The notes under the pieces are model-generated. The model saw only the letters and a program-made list of their open reading frames with translations. It had not been told where the DNA came from and made no database searches. Below, piece after piece: positions 43,729 to 52,224 of a stretch of DNA of 52,224 bases. Made by a program: the position numbers and the translations under genes. Location: positions 1 through 52,224 of the forward strand of contig PMML01000057.1 of assembly GCA_003162695.1 (NCBI GenBank). Direction: 5' to 3'. This DNA is from Ignavibacteriota bacterium (GTDB lineage: Bacteria; Bacteroidota; Ignavibacteria; UBA10030). Each line of letters starts with the position of its first letter. Position 1 is the first letter of the stretch.

Positions 43729-45732
43729 TTACTTTATCTCCAAATTCGATTGACCCTGATATTGTGCCTGCTCCAGAAGCCATTTGAAAAGATTCCGCGC
43801 CGCCTTGCTGTTTTCATATGCAGAGGGAAGCTTGCGAGTATCCATATACTCGTTGTAGAGCCACGGGTCGCCGACGGCAAAGACGAGTCCGAGCCCAATG
43901 CGCGCATATGCCATAAACACATGACCCTGTTCCGTCAATATCGGTTCTGCCGGTTTTTGCAGAGTAAGAGAACATATTTCTTTCAGAAATATCTGCTTCA
44001 CATCTTTGAACACGGGATGTGGTGGAAAATCATCGCTCTTCCCCATGTCGTATGCTTTTCCCTTAACGCGATGGTAGCTGTCTTCATTGAAATGTATGCC
44101 GAATTGCTCTGCCAATTTGTTGAAATGGACAAATTCTGCATTCCCCGAATCATTCGCCATCAAGACCAGCACGCCGCCGGCTTGAACCCATGGAACGATG
44201 GATTTTATTCCGGATTCCGACATATAGTTGGGATGTGCCGTCTCCTCGGGCGTATCGGGATCGACGATAATATAGATTTGATACTTGCGCAGCAGGCTGT
44301 CAGCAGGAGATTCATGCACCGCAGCGATTCCGGCTCCGAGACTTCGAATGACCGCACCGAGCTGCGAGAATCCGGAATTCATCGTGTCTTCCCACACATA
44401 ATGATATTGCACCAGAGACGTATCTATGCGTTTCCACTCGCAGTTGAAATAGTAATCCAGGGCAACTGTTTTCTTCGGTTTGAGAGTTGGAACATCGATA
44501 GTGTGACCGCCGCGCTCCAATTCTATTGCTGCCATTAAAAATGGACCGTATCCTTTGAAATCATCCGTGCGCTGCGGCTCGCCGGCATAGTACGCCAGAC
44601 TCCCATCGCGATATGGATTGCCGCCAAGTCCGGCAACACTGCACACATGTTCCAGATGAACGATGCCTGACGAATCTACCGTCACTAAATGATTCAATAG
44701 TCCGTTAAATGTTTCTTCCGCCCGCAACCGGAACTCCGCCGGCAAATATCCGAGATTTGCTCCTTTCGCAAAGATGTACGCGAACATCGCCGACGCGGAC
44801 GATTCAAGATAATTGTCCTTTTCATCCGGCTTGTCGACGATAAGGTACCACAGTTTTGTTTTTTCATCTCGCATTGACAGCAGATTCCTGCAGAGATCAT
44901 TGAGAATTTTCAGGAGCACATGCCGTTGCGGATGACGTTCGGGAATATACTCCAGCGCATCCACTAGTCCCATCCCGTACCACCCGATGGAACGTCCCCA
45001 CAGGCTTAGCGAACAGCCCGTTTCCGGATTCGCCCACTCCTGATGTCTGCTTTCATCCCACCCGTGAAAATATAGACCGCTCCTTTGATCGAAACAATGA
45101 CCGGCACAAAGGATGAATTGCTTCGCAATGTCGTCAAAGGCTGCAGAGTCGCCGGTCATCAGGGAGTAGAGACCATAAAACGGTTCCGCCATATACATTC
45201 CGTCCAGCCACATTTGATACGGATAGATCTTCTTATGCCAGAAACCGCCTTCACGTGTGCGGGGCTGCTCCGCGAGCTGCCGGCGGAGCGTTGCTGCTGC
45301 TGTGCGGTATTTCGTTCCACCCGTGAATTCGTACATCCTCAGCAGGGCTTTCCCCGGCGTTATGTTATCCAGTTGATATTCATCGAAGCGATAGGTATGG
45401 ATCACGCCATCGGCGTCCACGTAGTGGTCGAGATTTTTCTTTATGTACCGAACGTATTCGCTGTCTCCTGTCTCCTCCCACAAATGGAAGAACGCCTCCA
45501 TCATCACGCCCTGTTCGTAATTCCACTTGCGGGATTTCAACTCCGCCGGATAAGAAATAGAATCCGGATGCATCGAGAGAAAGCTTTTTGCGATTCGTTC
45601 CGACCAAGGTTCTTCATGTTTCGCGGCCATCCGTGCAGCACTCACTGCAACGCTTGCCAGCAAACAGAAGCACGTACAGCGTACCAGAAATTTCTTGAAC
45701 ATCTGTGTGTTCTTTTTTTTGCGAACCGCCAT
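43729..45732 (-). CDS. GH105 unsaturated rhamnogalacturonyl hydrolase with C-terminal DUF4350-like domain
   Basis: From the chosen start (MAVRKKKNTQ) the protein has 667 residues with a signal peptide. The first ~360 residues form a GH88/GH105 six-hairpin barrel: KWNYEQGVMMEAFFHLWEETGD, YPYQMWLDGMYMAEPFYG with the catalytic Asp, and SLWGRSIGWYGMGLVDALEY. GH105 enzymes remove the unsaturated sugar left by pectin lyases. The remaining ~240 residues (LDYYFNCEWKR to LVFAVGDPWLYNEYMD) resemble glutamine-amidotransferase-like DUF4350 domains seen in other GH105 proteins. GAGAG precedes this ATG, six bases from the GH28 stop; a frame 35 residues longer overlaps GH28. Confidence 0.9.
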   Translation of the reverse strand: MAVRKKKNTQMFKKFLVRCTCFCLLASVAVSAARMAAKHEEPWSERIAKSFLSMHPDSISYPAELKSRKWNYEQGVMMEAFFHLWEETGDSEYVRYIKKNLDHYVDADGVIHTYRFDEYQLDNITPGKALLRMYEFTGGTKYRTAAATLRRQLAEQPRTREGGFWHKKIYPYQMWLDGMYMAEPFYGLYSLMTGDSAAFDDIAKQFILCAGHCFDQRSGLYFHGWDESRHQEWANPETGCSLSLWGRSIGWYGMGLVDALEYIPERHPQRHVLLKILNDLCRNLLSMRDEKTKLWYLIVDKPDEKDNYLESSASAMFAYIFAKGANLGYLPAEFRLRAEETFNGLLNHLVTVDSSGIVHLEHVCSVAGLGGNPYRDGSLAYYAGEPQRTDDFKGYGPFLMAAIELERGGHTIDVPTLKPKKTVALDYYFNCEWKRIDTSLVQYHYVWEDTMNSGFSQLGAVIRSLGAGIAAVHESPADSLLRKYQIYIIVDPDTPEETAHPNYMSESGIKSIVPWVQAGGVLVLMANDSGNAEFVHFNKLAEQFGIHFNEDSYHRVKGKAYDMGKSDDFPPHPVFKDVKQIFLKEICSLTLQKPAEPILTEQGHVFMAYARIGLGLVFAVGDPWLYNEYMDTRKLPSAYENSKAARNLFKWLLEQAQYQGQSNLEIK

Positions 45733-45737
45733 TACTC

Positions 45738-47189
45738 TCACTTCACTTTCTCTTTCTGCTTTGTTTGCACGTTTATGAGGCTCATATTTTTCACGTTCTC
45801 GATCACGTTTGCTTCCGCGACATTTTCGAAAACGCAATTTTCGATATGTATATTTTCTGCTGGAGAACGGCTAAACGCACGAATCCAGATCCCGAACCTG
45901 CTTTTTTTGCTGTCGACATTCCGAACATCGAGATTCCGGACAGTCGGCACAAAACCGCCGGTGTCGCCTTCTTCATAATAGAAATCAATCTTGAGAACCG
46001 CATCGGTAACTCGCCCGGCTTTAATGTTCCGTAGAAACACATTTTCAATGACGCCTCCGCGCATAGCATTTGTTTTAATCCTCAGCACCCGATCGAGTTC
46101 CGGGCTGTCCATGGCATTGTTTTCCGCGAAGACGTTCCGTATTCCGCCGGAGACTTCGCTGCCGATAACAACGCCGCCGTGTCCATTTTTCATGGTACAG
46201 CCGCGGATAACGATATTCTCGCATGGAACATTGACACGCCGACCGTCGGCATTTCTTCCGGATTTTACTGCAATACAATCGTCGCCGCTTTTGAAAATGC
46301 AGTTTTCGATCAAAACATCGGTGCAGGATTCCGGATCACAGCCGTCATTGTTCGGCCCGAGCCCATCGGTTGTCACACCGACGATAGATACATTTCTGCA
46401 GAGAACGGGATTTATAAACCACATCGGAGAGTTTCTCAGCGTCACTCCCTGCAGCAGCACGTTTTTGCACCGGTACGGTTCAAAAAAATTCGGCCTCAGG
46501 TATGCCCCTTCTCCGAAAGTGCGTTCCGCAACGGGAACGTTCTTCTCCCCCATCTCAAGAAGCCGCTTGCGGGCCGCAGATTGATCCGGCATACCTGCAT
46601 GCCATCCCGCTCCTTTTTTTCCTTTCCAGTTCCACCAATGTTCGTTCGATCCTTGGCCATCAAGGATGCCTTCGCCTGTCACTGCAATGTCTTCCTGCTC
46701 AAATGCATATATGAGCGGAGAATAATTCATACATTCGGTTCCCTCCCATCGCGAAAACACAAGGGGAAGATATTTTTTTGGATTGCTGCTGAAACGGAGA
46801 ACCGCTCCCTGCGATAGGTACAGATTCACATGACTTTTCAAATGAAGAGCGCATGTTAAAAATATACCTGCGGGAACGATGACCCGGCCGCCGCCGCCGG
46901 TGCTGCATGCGGCAATTGCCTTTTCAAACGCAGCCGTGCAATCCGTCGCACCGTCTCCTTTTGCACCGAAATCTCTAATGTCGAAATTCTTGCCGGGAAA
47001 AGACGGCGGTACAATCCGCTGCAGCACGGAAGACATCGCTTGCCATTCGGCAGACGTATCCGCTTGCGCATACATATCAAAAGAGAGAGTAAAGCAGAGG
47101 AATATAAAGATGAAACAGGTTCGACCTATCCGGTTTACCATCCTCATTTTTGGCGCTTTCATTTCCGTATTCACGGAATCTCTTCTCAT
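45738..47189 (-). CDS. Polygalacturonase-like glycoside hydrolase (GH28)
   Basis: The 483-residue protein has a signal segment (CFIFIFLCFTLSFDMYAQ) after a basic start and then NFDIRDFGAKGDGATDCTAAFEKAI, the usual entry to GH28 beta-helices. All catalytic motifs are visible: NNDGCDPES (NTD equivalent), SGDDCIAVKSG, NGHGGVVIGSE and RVLRIKTN. It would cut galacturonic acid chains of pectin, often as an exo-enzyme in this subgroup. The start overlaps the stop of the PL9 tail (ATGA); internal ATGs 9, 14 and 16 codons later are alternatives. Confidence 0.93.
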   Translation of the reverse strand: MRRDSVNTEMKAPKMRMVNRIGRTCFIFIFLCFTLSFDMYAQADTSAEWQAMSSVLQRIVPPSFPGKNFDIRDFGAKGDGATDCTAAFEKAIAACSTGGGGRVIVPAGIFLTCALHLKSHVNLYLSQGAVLRFSSNPKKYLPLVFSRWEGTECMNYSPLIYAFEQEDIAVTGEGILDGQGSNEHWWNWKGKKGAGWHAGMPDQSAARKRLLEMGEKNVPVAERTFGEGAYLRPNFFEPYRCKNVLLQGVTLRNSPMWFINPVLCRNVSIVGVTTDGLGPNNDGCDPESCTDVLIENCIFKSGDDCIAVKSGRNADGRRVNVPCENIVIRGCTMKNGHGGVVIGSEVSGGIRNVFAENNAMDSPELDRVLRIKTNAMRGGVIENVFLRNIKAGRVTDAVLKIDFYYEEGDTGGFVPTVRNLDVRNVDSKKSRFGIWIRAFSRSPAENIHIENCVFENVAEANVIENVKNMSLINVQTKQKEKVK

Positions 47190-47821
47190 TTCACGAAAAG
47201 CATTTTCTTGACGAATCTCTGACCTCCGCTCTCAAAAATTACAAAATAGACGCCGGAAGGCAAATGCGATGCATCAAAGCGGACGGAGTAGATTTGTCCC
47301 GGCTCTGCGCGCCCGGAAAAAAGCCGGGCAATATCTTGTCCGAGTATATTCAGTACATGAACGGCCGCCATTCCTTGTTTCGCCACGGTGAATTGAAGGA
47401 TCGTCGACGGATTAAAAGGATTCGGATAATTCTGCGTCAGCATATACCGAATCGGAACCGGCATTGCACGATCGACGCCGGTAGGCATTTCTCCCCTGCC
47501 GCTCAGGAAAATCGTATCCCGCGCGCTCGCTGCATTATGGGTCAGCACAACTGTGTCCATTTGTATCATCGTATCCTGCGGTGAAAATGTCAGAATAAGA
47601 GAAGCACTTATCGAGGGAGCAAGTGTCATGGAGGAGCGGTTTAAAGTGAACTGTGCATTGGTCGAGGCAATCGTGCTTATCTGAAGAGTCGCCGTCCCGG
47701 AATTTTCCACAAGGACGCTGTCTTTCTTGAAAGCACCGATGGCAACACTTCCAAAATTCAACATTCGAGGTGTGATGTGAAACAACCGGCACAGGAACGA
47801 GGATTCCGAAACCGTTGACAA
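47186..47821 (-). pseudogene. Detached C-terminal part of the PL9 protein with T9SS sorting domain
   Basis: Reading in a different frame from the upstream lyase, this stretch continues its sequence: TPRMLNFGSVAIGAFKKDSVLVENSG is a repeat of the HYDIN/ASPM-like Ig module that precedes it, and the end is a T9SS sorting domain (QNYPNPFNPSTILQF, HVLNILGQDIARLF, SGVYFVIFESG, KKMLFVK). The true continuation begins near 47,780; the ORF start upstream of that is not a real start. It should be part of the lyase chain. Confidence 0.8.
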
Positions 47822-50252
47822 AAACAGTATCCTGAAGACTCGAAGCGTTGTGATGGAGGATTATTCTTCCCGCTTGAATTCCTGAATCGCTCGGTGCAAA
47901 CTTAATATGAATCCGTTCCACAGCTCCCGCACCGACAATTCCGTGAGCCGGTGCAGCAATGAAATGTGCGCTGTTTGACAGCACAGTATCGATATTCAAC
48001 GGCAGCGTTCCCGTATTTACGACAGAAACACTATCGTCTCTGACGGATCCTGCGAACACGGAATCAAAACTGAGCGAGTGCGGCGATACGGAAAATCCTG
48101 CCATATCCGTCACATGTGTTTCATAACACCCAAGATCCGGGTGCAACCCCTCAAAAGGCAAACCCACATTCGTGCCGTGATTGACAAGATCGCTTTCCGG
48201 GTTCAGATGCATGAAATTCAACACCGGTAAACTGCCGTCCGCATTGCGAGGACCTCTGACTCCGGCGGTATCCACGCCGCAGGCTGCAGCAAAGTCATCG
48301 GCCGTCACGGTAAATCCCTGCCAGCTGTTTGTCGTCTGTACCGCAGTGCTCATAACAACGCTGGAACTTCTGCCGCTGTAATCGATACAATTGACAAGCG
48401 TCATAACTTTTCCGCTGTCGGTATTTATGGGACCCGGCATTCCGAAATTCGGATTGTTCCTGAATGCCGTACAATTGTACAATGTCATCGAACCTCGATT
48501 ATTGTTTTCATCAAAACCTTTGACAAGATTATCGAAGGAAAGACAATTTTTCAGAAGGACATTATGCATGAGTGTTTTGTCGTCGCTCCCGCCGGTTTTG
48601 AATCCGTTGCCGTTTCCCGCTCCGACTGTCCCGTTTTTCAGATACCCGTTCATGAATGCCCAGCAGTTCTCGTAAGTCGTCGTGATGTTGTTTGAAGGCC
48701 GAAGATAGCCGTCATAGCCGTCGTCGGAGTTTTGCCACGACCTGCAGCCGTAGAAATAATTCCCCGTACCAACATCGAGCTTCGGCGAAAAACCATCCGC
48801 ATTGCCCTGCGATGGGTCCGCATTGTAATAGGAATCACAATTGATGATCCGGTTGTACGACGCTCCTCCTCCCATCTGCAGACCGGTATCATGGTTCTCA
48901 TACAGCACACAAAACTCAACGATATTATTGGAACCGCTGATGTTCATGCCGTTGTCACCGGCGCCGTAAATATCGAAACCTTTGATATGCCAGAAACTGC
49001 CGTTGAGCTGTATTCCTCTATTACTGCCATTTACTGCCATGCCGGAGAAATCGAGAAGAGGGCGTTCATTCTGATAGGCGAACAGGCAAAAGCGCTGACT
49101 GCTCGTGCCGCTCTTTGAGATGCAGATCGTTGTGTTTACAGCATACCTTCCGCCCCGCACAAAGATCGTGTCGCCTATCCCGGCCGCTGAAATTGCTTTG
49201 AGGATCGTAAAAAAAGGCTGCGCGTTTGTTCCTGCATTTGTATCGCTTCCGGTCGTCGAGACAAATATCCCCGAAAGGGCCGACGGAACAAAGCCGTTTC
49301 CCGACACAGACACAATACCGACAGGCGCTCCGCCGCCGGTATTCCTGACCGTATCCGAGTACGCTTGTTCCTGTCCCGGGACGAATTTCACATAGATCGT
49401 CGTATCGCTTAGGGATCCGCCCGTATACGCAATCTTGAGAGTCGAAGCATATACAGAGCCGCTCGTTGCCGTTACGGAAAATCCAGCCGGAGCCGCAATT
49501 GTGATCGAATCGTTTGCCGGAGCAAGCATTGCTCCGGCAAGCGTGTAGCTTTTCTCTGAAGATGCGCCGATCTTTACACCGCCGAATGCAAGCTGTGCCG
49601 GAAAGACACGGACGGACGGCGAATCGATTGATGCGGCAGTTCCCGATATTACCACCTGTGAAGGACAGATATACTTTGAAGCGCTCGGAGCCGCATCATA
49701 CCAGGGATAAATTCGCACATAAAATGTTTGGCTGGTGTCGACAGTCTTGCTCAATGCAAAGGAAAGCGGCGCAGGATCAGCCGTTCTTATATCGACGAGT
49801 GTCAGTACACCGGTATTGAGGATCGTCCGAGCAGCGAATGTCGAATCGAGAGAATAATATATGTTTGCAAAGAAGTGACCGACTGTGCCGTAACAGCCGA
49901 GGTTCATAGCCACCGATTGGATGGTAAGAGTTTTTCCCGGTTTGGGTGAAAGAGAATATTGCACGAAACGGCCGTCGTTTTGGACTGTTTCCGTCGGCCA
50001 GTTTTTTCCGTTAAGATTGAGCCGCTCCAGATGGGGAAAAGCCGAGCTGCCGTCGAAGTCGAGCACGGCCATGGTCAGACTTGTATCGCTCGATGCACCG
50101 AGCTTCTGAGATGGAGCCGTGATGCTGCCGTTTACAATCGCATTCGCATCGGCGGTCAGAGTCCACGCGGCAGAACACGATTGAGCAGACGCGTCAATTG
50201 TGAACAGGAGCGTTTGAGCTGTGAGGATGAGAGAAAAAAAATGTTGTTTCAT
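47535..50252 (-). CDS. PL9 pectate lyase, frameshifted near its 3' end
   Basis: A signal peptide (MKQHFFSLILTAQ to ASA) leads to an N-terminal beta domain (to about residue 320), then a right-handed beta-helix beginning GIFVSTTGSDTNAGTNAQPFFTI and containing NADGFSPKLDVGTGNYFYGCRSWQNSDDGYDGY, the hallmark of polysaccharide lyase family 9, with the Asp cluster for calcium and a conserved Lys. An Ig-like module (FSVSPHSLSFDSVFAGSV) follows. After VPVPVVS near 47,785 the frame slips; the last ~80 residues (HHTSNVEFWKCCHRC onward) are out of frame and not protein-like. A start five codons earlier is open. It would cut polygalacturonan by beta-elimination. Confidence 0.85.
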   Translation of the reverse strand: MKQHFFSLILTAQTLLFTIDASAQSCSAAWTLTADANAIVNGSITAPSQKLGASSDTSLTMAVLDFDGSSAFPHLERLNLNGKNWPTETVQNDGRFVQYSLSPKPGKTLTIQSVAMNLGCYGTVGHFFANIYYSLDSTFAARTILNTGVLTLVDIRTADPAPLSFALSKTVDTSQTFYVRIYPWYDAAPSASKYICPSQVVISGTAASIDSPSVRVFPAQLAFGGVKIGASSEKSYTLAGAMLAPANDSITIAAPAGFSVTATSGSVYASTLKIAYTGGSLSDTTIYVKFVPGQEQAYSDTVRNTGGGAPVGIVSVSGNGFVPSALSGIFVSTTGSDTNAGTNAQPFFTILKAISAAGIGDTIFVRGGRYAVNTTICISKSGTSSQRFCLFAYQNERPLLDFSGMAVNGSNRGIQLNGSFWHIKGFDIYGAGDNGMNISGSNNIVEFCVLYENHDTGLQMGGGASYNRIINCDSYYNADPSQGNADGFSPKLDVGTGNYFYGCRSWQNSDDGYDGYLRPSNNITTTYENCWAFMNGYLKNGTVGAGNGNGFKTGGSDDKTLMHNVLLKNCLSFDNLVKGFDENNNRGSMTLYNCTAFRNNPNFGMPGPINTDSGKVMTLVNCIDYSGRSSSVVMSTAVQTTNSWQGFTVTADDFAAACGVDTAGVRGPRNADGSLPVLNFMHLNPESDLVNHGTNVGLPFEGLHPDLGCYETHVTDMAGFSVSPHSLSFDSVFAGSVRDDSVSVVNTGTLPLNIDTVLSNSAHFIAAPAHGIVGAGAVERIHIKFAPSDSGIQAGRIILHHNASSLQDTVFVNGFGILVPVPVVSHHTSNVEFWKCCHRCFQERQRPCGKFRDGDSSDKHDCLDQCTVHFKPLLHDTCSLDKCFSYSDIFTAGYDDTNGHSCADP

Positions 50253-50398
50253 AACGAAGTGTTTCATTTATATTCGCACAAGCATGCGCCTCTTCCGGCA
50301 TCATCCTGCCGAACGACGCCCTTCCAATACTTCAGAACGAGCACACCGGCCGCCGCATAGCAGACGCTCTTCGTCTTTTGATTTCGACTTTCCGCCTT

Positions 50399-51853
50399 TT
50401 AGACGATATACGACGATGAAGCCGTTTCTCCGCCGTGTCCGGTCCAGTTCGTGTGGAAGAATTCGCCGCGCGGTTTGTCGACGCGCTCATATTGATGTGC
50501 ACCGAAGAAATCGCGCTGGGCCTGCAATAAATTCGCAGGCAGCCGTGCACTGCGGAACCCGTCAAAATAGTTCAGCGCCGTCGAGCATGACGGCATCCAG
50601 ACACCGTTCAAGGCGGCAGTCGATACCACACGCCGCCACGATTTCTGCGACTTTTCAATGGTGTCTTTGAAGAAAGGATCGAGCAGCAGGTTGGAAAGCT
50701 GCGGGTTCCGGTCGAATGCGTCCTTGATTCTTCCGAGAAAAACGGACCGGATGATGCAGCCGCCGCGCCAGAGAAGCGCGATGCCGCCATAGTTGAGGCT
50801 CCATTTATACTCTTCGGCAGCCGCCCGCATGAGCACGTATCCCTGCGTATAAGAAATAATCTTCGAAGCATACAGCGCCTTTTCCAGATCGCGCAGGAAT
50901 GCTTCTTTGTTCTTTATGATTTTTTTCTTCGGTCCGCTCAAAACTTTTGACGCAGCCATACGCTCGTCTTTCATTGCGGAAAGGCATCGGGCATACACAG
51001 CCTCGCTGATCAGCGTGAGCGGAACACCGAGATCGAGCGAGGAAACGCTCGTCCATTTTCCGGTCCCTTTTTGTCCTGCGGTGTCGAGAATTTTATCCAC
51101 CAGTGGTTTTCCATCCGTGTCTTTGTAAGCAAGAATGTCCCGGGTGATCTCGATCAGATAGCTGTTCAATTCGCCTTCATTCCAGCGCTTGAATACCTTG
51201 TGAATGGCGGAAGCGGACATACCGAGCGATTCTTTCATAATTTGATACGCTTCGCAGATGAGCTGCATATCGCCGTACTCGATGCCGTTATGTATCATTT
51301 TTACATAGTGGCCGGCTCCGTTTTCGCCGACCCAATCGCAGCACGGAGTTCCATCTTCTACTTTTGCGGCAATCGACTGGAAAATCGATTTTACATGCGG
51401 CCAGGCGGCAGGCGAACCGCCCGGCATAAGAGACGGACCTTTCAGCGCACCTTCTTCGCCGCCCGACACACCTGTTCCGATGTAGAGAAGCCCTCTGGAT
51501 TCGACGTACTTGGTTCTGCGTATGGTATCCGGAAAATGGGAATTTCCTCCGTCTATGATGATATCGCCGGGTGAAAGCAATGGGATCAATTGTTCGATAA
51601 AATCGTCCACCGCTTTGCCCGCTTTAACCATGAGCATGACCTTGCGCGGCCCCTTCAAAGCGCCGGCAAGTTCCTGCAGAGAATGCGTTCCGATAATTTT
51701 CTTCCCGCGGCCGCGGCCGCCGGTAAATGCATCGACCTTCTCAACCGTGCGATTGTACACTGCAACTGTAAATCCATGACTCTCCATATTAAGTACGAGG
51801 TTTTCACCCATCACCGCAAGACCGATCAAACCGATATCAGCTTTTTGTTCCAT
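50399..51853 (-). CDS. gnd: 6-phosphogluconate dehydrogenase (decarboxylating)
   Basis: Gnd oxidises 6-phosphogluconate to ribulose 5-phosphate and CO2 with NADP, the third step of the oxidative pentose phosphate pathway. From the chosen start (MEQKADIGLIG) it has 484 residues, the normal length of the long form. Seen are the Rossmann entry GLIGLAVMGENLVLNM with the cofactor loop YNRTVEKVDAF, IIDGGNSHFPDT, GVSGGEEGALKGPSLMPGG, the catalytic Lys in GAGHYVKMIHNGIEYGDMQL, and C-terminal FHTNWTGHGG. The frame is open 25 residues further but those residues overlap the upstream gene end region and lack family similarity. Confidence 0.96.
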   Translation of the reverse strand: MEQKADIGLIGLAVMGENLVLNMESHGFTVAVYNRTVEKVDAFTGGRGRGKKIIGTHSLQELAGALKGPRKVMLMVKAGKAVDDFIEQLIPLLSPGDIIIDGGNSHFPDTIRRTKYVESRGLLYIGTGVSGGEEGALKGPSLMPGGSPAAWPHVKSIFQSIAAKVEDGTPCCDWVGENGAGHYVKMIHNGIEYGDMQLICEAYQIMKESLGMSASAIHKVFKRWNEGELNSYLIEITRDILAYKDTDGKPLVDKILDTAGQKGTGKWTSVSSLDLGVPLTLISEAVYARCLSAMKDERMAASKVLSGPKKKIIKNKEAFLRDLEKALYASKIISYTQGYVLMRAAAEEYKWSLNYGGIALLWRGGCIIRSVFLGRIKDAFDRNPQLSNLLLDPFFKDTIEKSQKSWRRVVSTAALNGVWMPSCSTALNYFDGFRSARLPANLLQAQRDFFGAHQYERVDKPRGEFFHTNWTGHGGETASSSYIV

Positions 51854-51900
51854 AGATTTTCTTTCTTCCTTATTCATATTTATCATTGACATACATCGTT

Positions 51901-52224
51901 TCAAACAAATCGGTTCCTGCACGCCCACAGTCCGAGCGCCGGATTTGATATATAGAAAATTTCTTCACCGTCCGGCAGGACGTTAACCCCGTCGGACAGT
52001 TTGTCCGGATTGTATTTTTTCATCATCTGCGCAGGATCCGCATAACGAAAATTCACGCTCTCGATTTCCTGTTTCGTCAAACGGCCGGGGCAATAGGTAA
52101 TAGAGAACCGTCCTTCGGAAGAACCGTGTATCAGGTGCGCGGCCGCACCTAGATTGTTTTTCAGATCTTCCGATTTTTTTACCTGCGCAAGAGTTTCCGG
52201 CGTCCCTCGATAACCGTACTTTCG
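51901..52224 (-). CDS. Unidentified protein, C-terminal part (5' end beyond window)
   Basis: An open frame runs from the right edge to a TGA at 51,901-51,903, giving the last 107 residues of a protein whose start lies outside. The visible sequence includes GYRGTPETLAQVKKSEDL, HLIHGSSEGRFSITYCPG, LTKQEIESVNFRYADP and NVLPDGEEIFYISNPALGLWA. The composition is that of a soluble cytoplasmic protein. I do not recognise a family with confidence. It precedes gnd on the same strand by 47 bases, so a link to sugar-phosphate metabolism is possible. Confidence 0.75.
   Translation of the reverse strand, partial: RKYGYRGTPETLAQVKKSEDLKNNLGAAAHLIHGSSEGRFSITYCPGRLTKQEIESVNFRYADPAQMMKKYNPDKLSDGVNVLPDGEEIFYISNPALGLWACRNRFV

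Noticed and set aside
43720-44538. A 272-codon plus-strand frame
   Set aside because: Antisense to the GH105 gene, with no recognisable features.

Overview
The window looks like a chromosomal piece of an aerobic, Gram-negative member of the Bacteroidota/Chlorobiota/Ignavibacteriota group. Evidence: two C-terminal type IX secretion (T9SS) sorting domains with the QNYPNPFNPST motif, an alternative complex III (Act) operon joined to an A2-type (YSHP) cytochrome c oxidase operon, an LptD and a DUF5686 outer-membrane protein, and a GIY-YIG/tRNA arrangement. An Ignavibacteria-like bacterium is my best guess; the sequence alone does not fix the species.

Layout. (1) 1-1.5 kb: the end of a T9SS cargo protein and a lipoprotein with a CBM9/DOMON-like domain. 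(2) 1.6-16.5 kb, all minus strand: a respiratory supercluster read in the order actA, small twin-arginine protein, actB, actC, actD-E fusion, actF, membrane cytochrome c, sco1, coxA, coxC, coxD, coxB, eight-TM cytochrome c, ctaB. It oxidises quinol (Act), passes electrons through haem-c proteins to the CuA site of the oxidase and reduces O2. Many junctions are ATGA-type overlaps. (3) 16.9-22.9 kb: M14 peptidase, ECF sigma factor, long CDF metal transporter, bactofilin-like/beta-barrel protein, pdxJ. (4) 23-25.3 kb: c-di-AMP cyclase fused to a YbbR-like domain, overlapping a DHH phosphoesterase. (5) 25.4-32.7 kb: GT-C glycosyltransferase, NUDIX, MarR regulator, YCII/muconolactone-isomerase-like protein, YceI, LamG lipoprotein, and a protein with five tandem Sm-like repeats plus a barrel. 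(6) 33.0-33.6 kb: a tRNA-Val gene invaded by a GIY-YIG endonuclease ORF, with flanking partial tRNA copies whose anticodon arm is replaced by another hairpin. (7) 33.7-41.5 kb: short asparaginase and class V aminotransferase; DUF5686, LptD and a methyltransferase. (8) 41.5-42.3 kb: a decayed SPFH/prohibitin gene. (9) 42.4-50.3 kb: a pectin-degradation cluster (CE8 pectinesterase, GH105, GH28, PL9 pectate lyase). The PL9 gene carries a frameshift that separates it from its T9SS tail. (10) 50.4 kb to the end: 6-phosphogluconate dehydrogenase and an unidentified partial gene.

Two features stand out beyond the genes. One is the tRNA-Val/GIY-YIG cassette, which looks like a small homing element that keeps one complete tRNA next to the nuclease and leaves tRNA fragments with a conserved TCCCGAC...GTCGGGA hairpin. 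The other is a family of five intergenic tracts (about 8.8, 20.3, 23.0, 33.6 and 35.5 kb) built from degenerate 7-base (sometimes 8-base) units, three of which fill convergent gene gaps from stop codon to stop codon and can fold into long hairpins.
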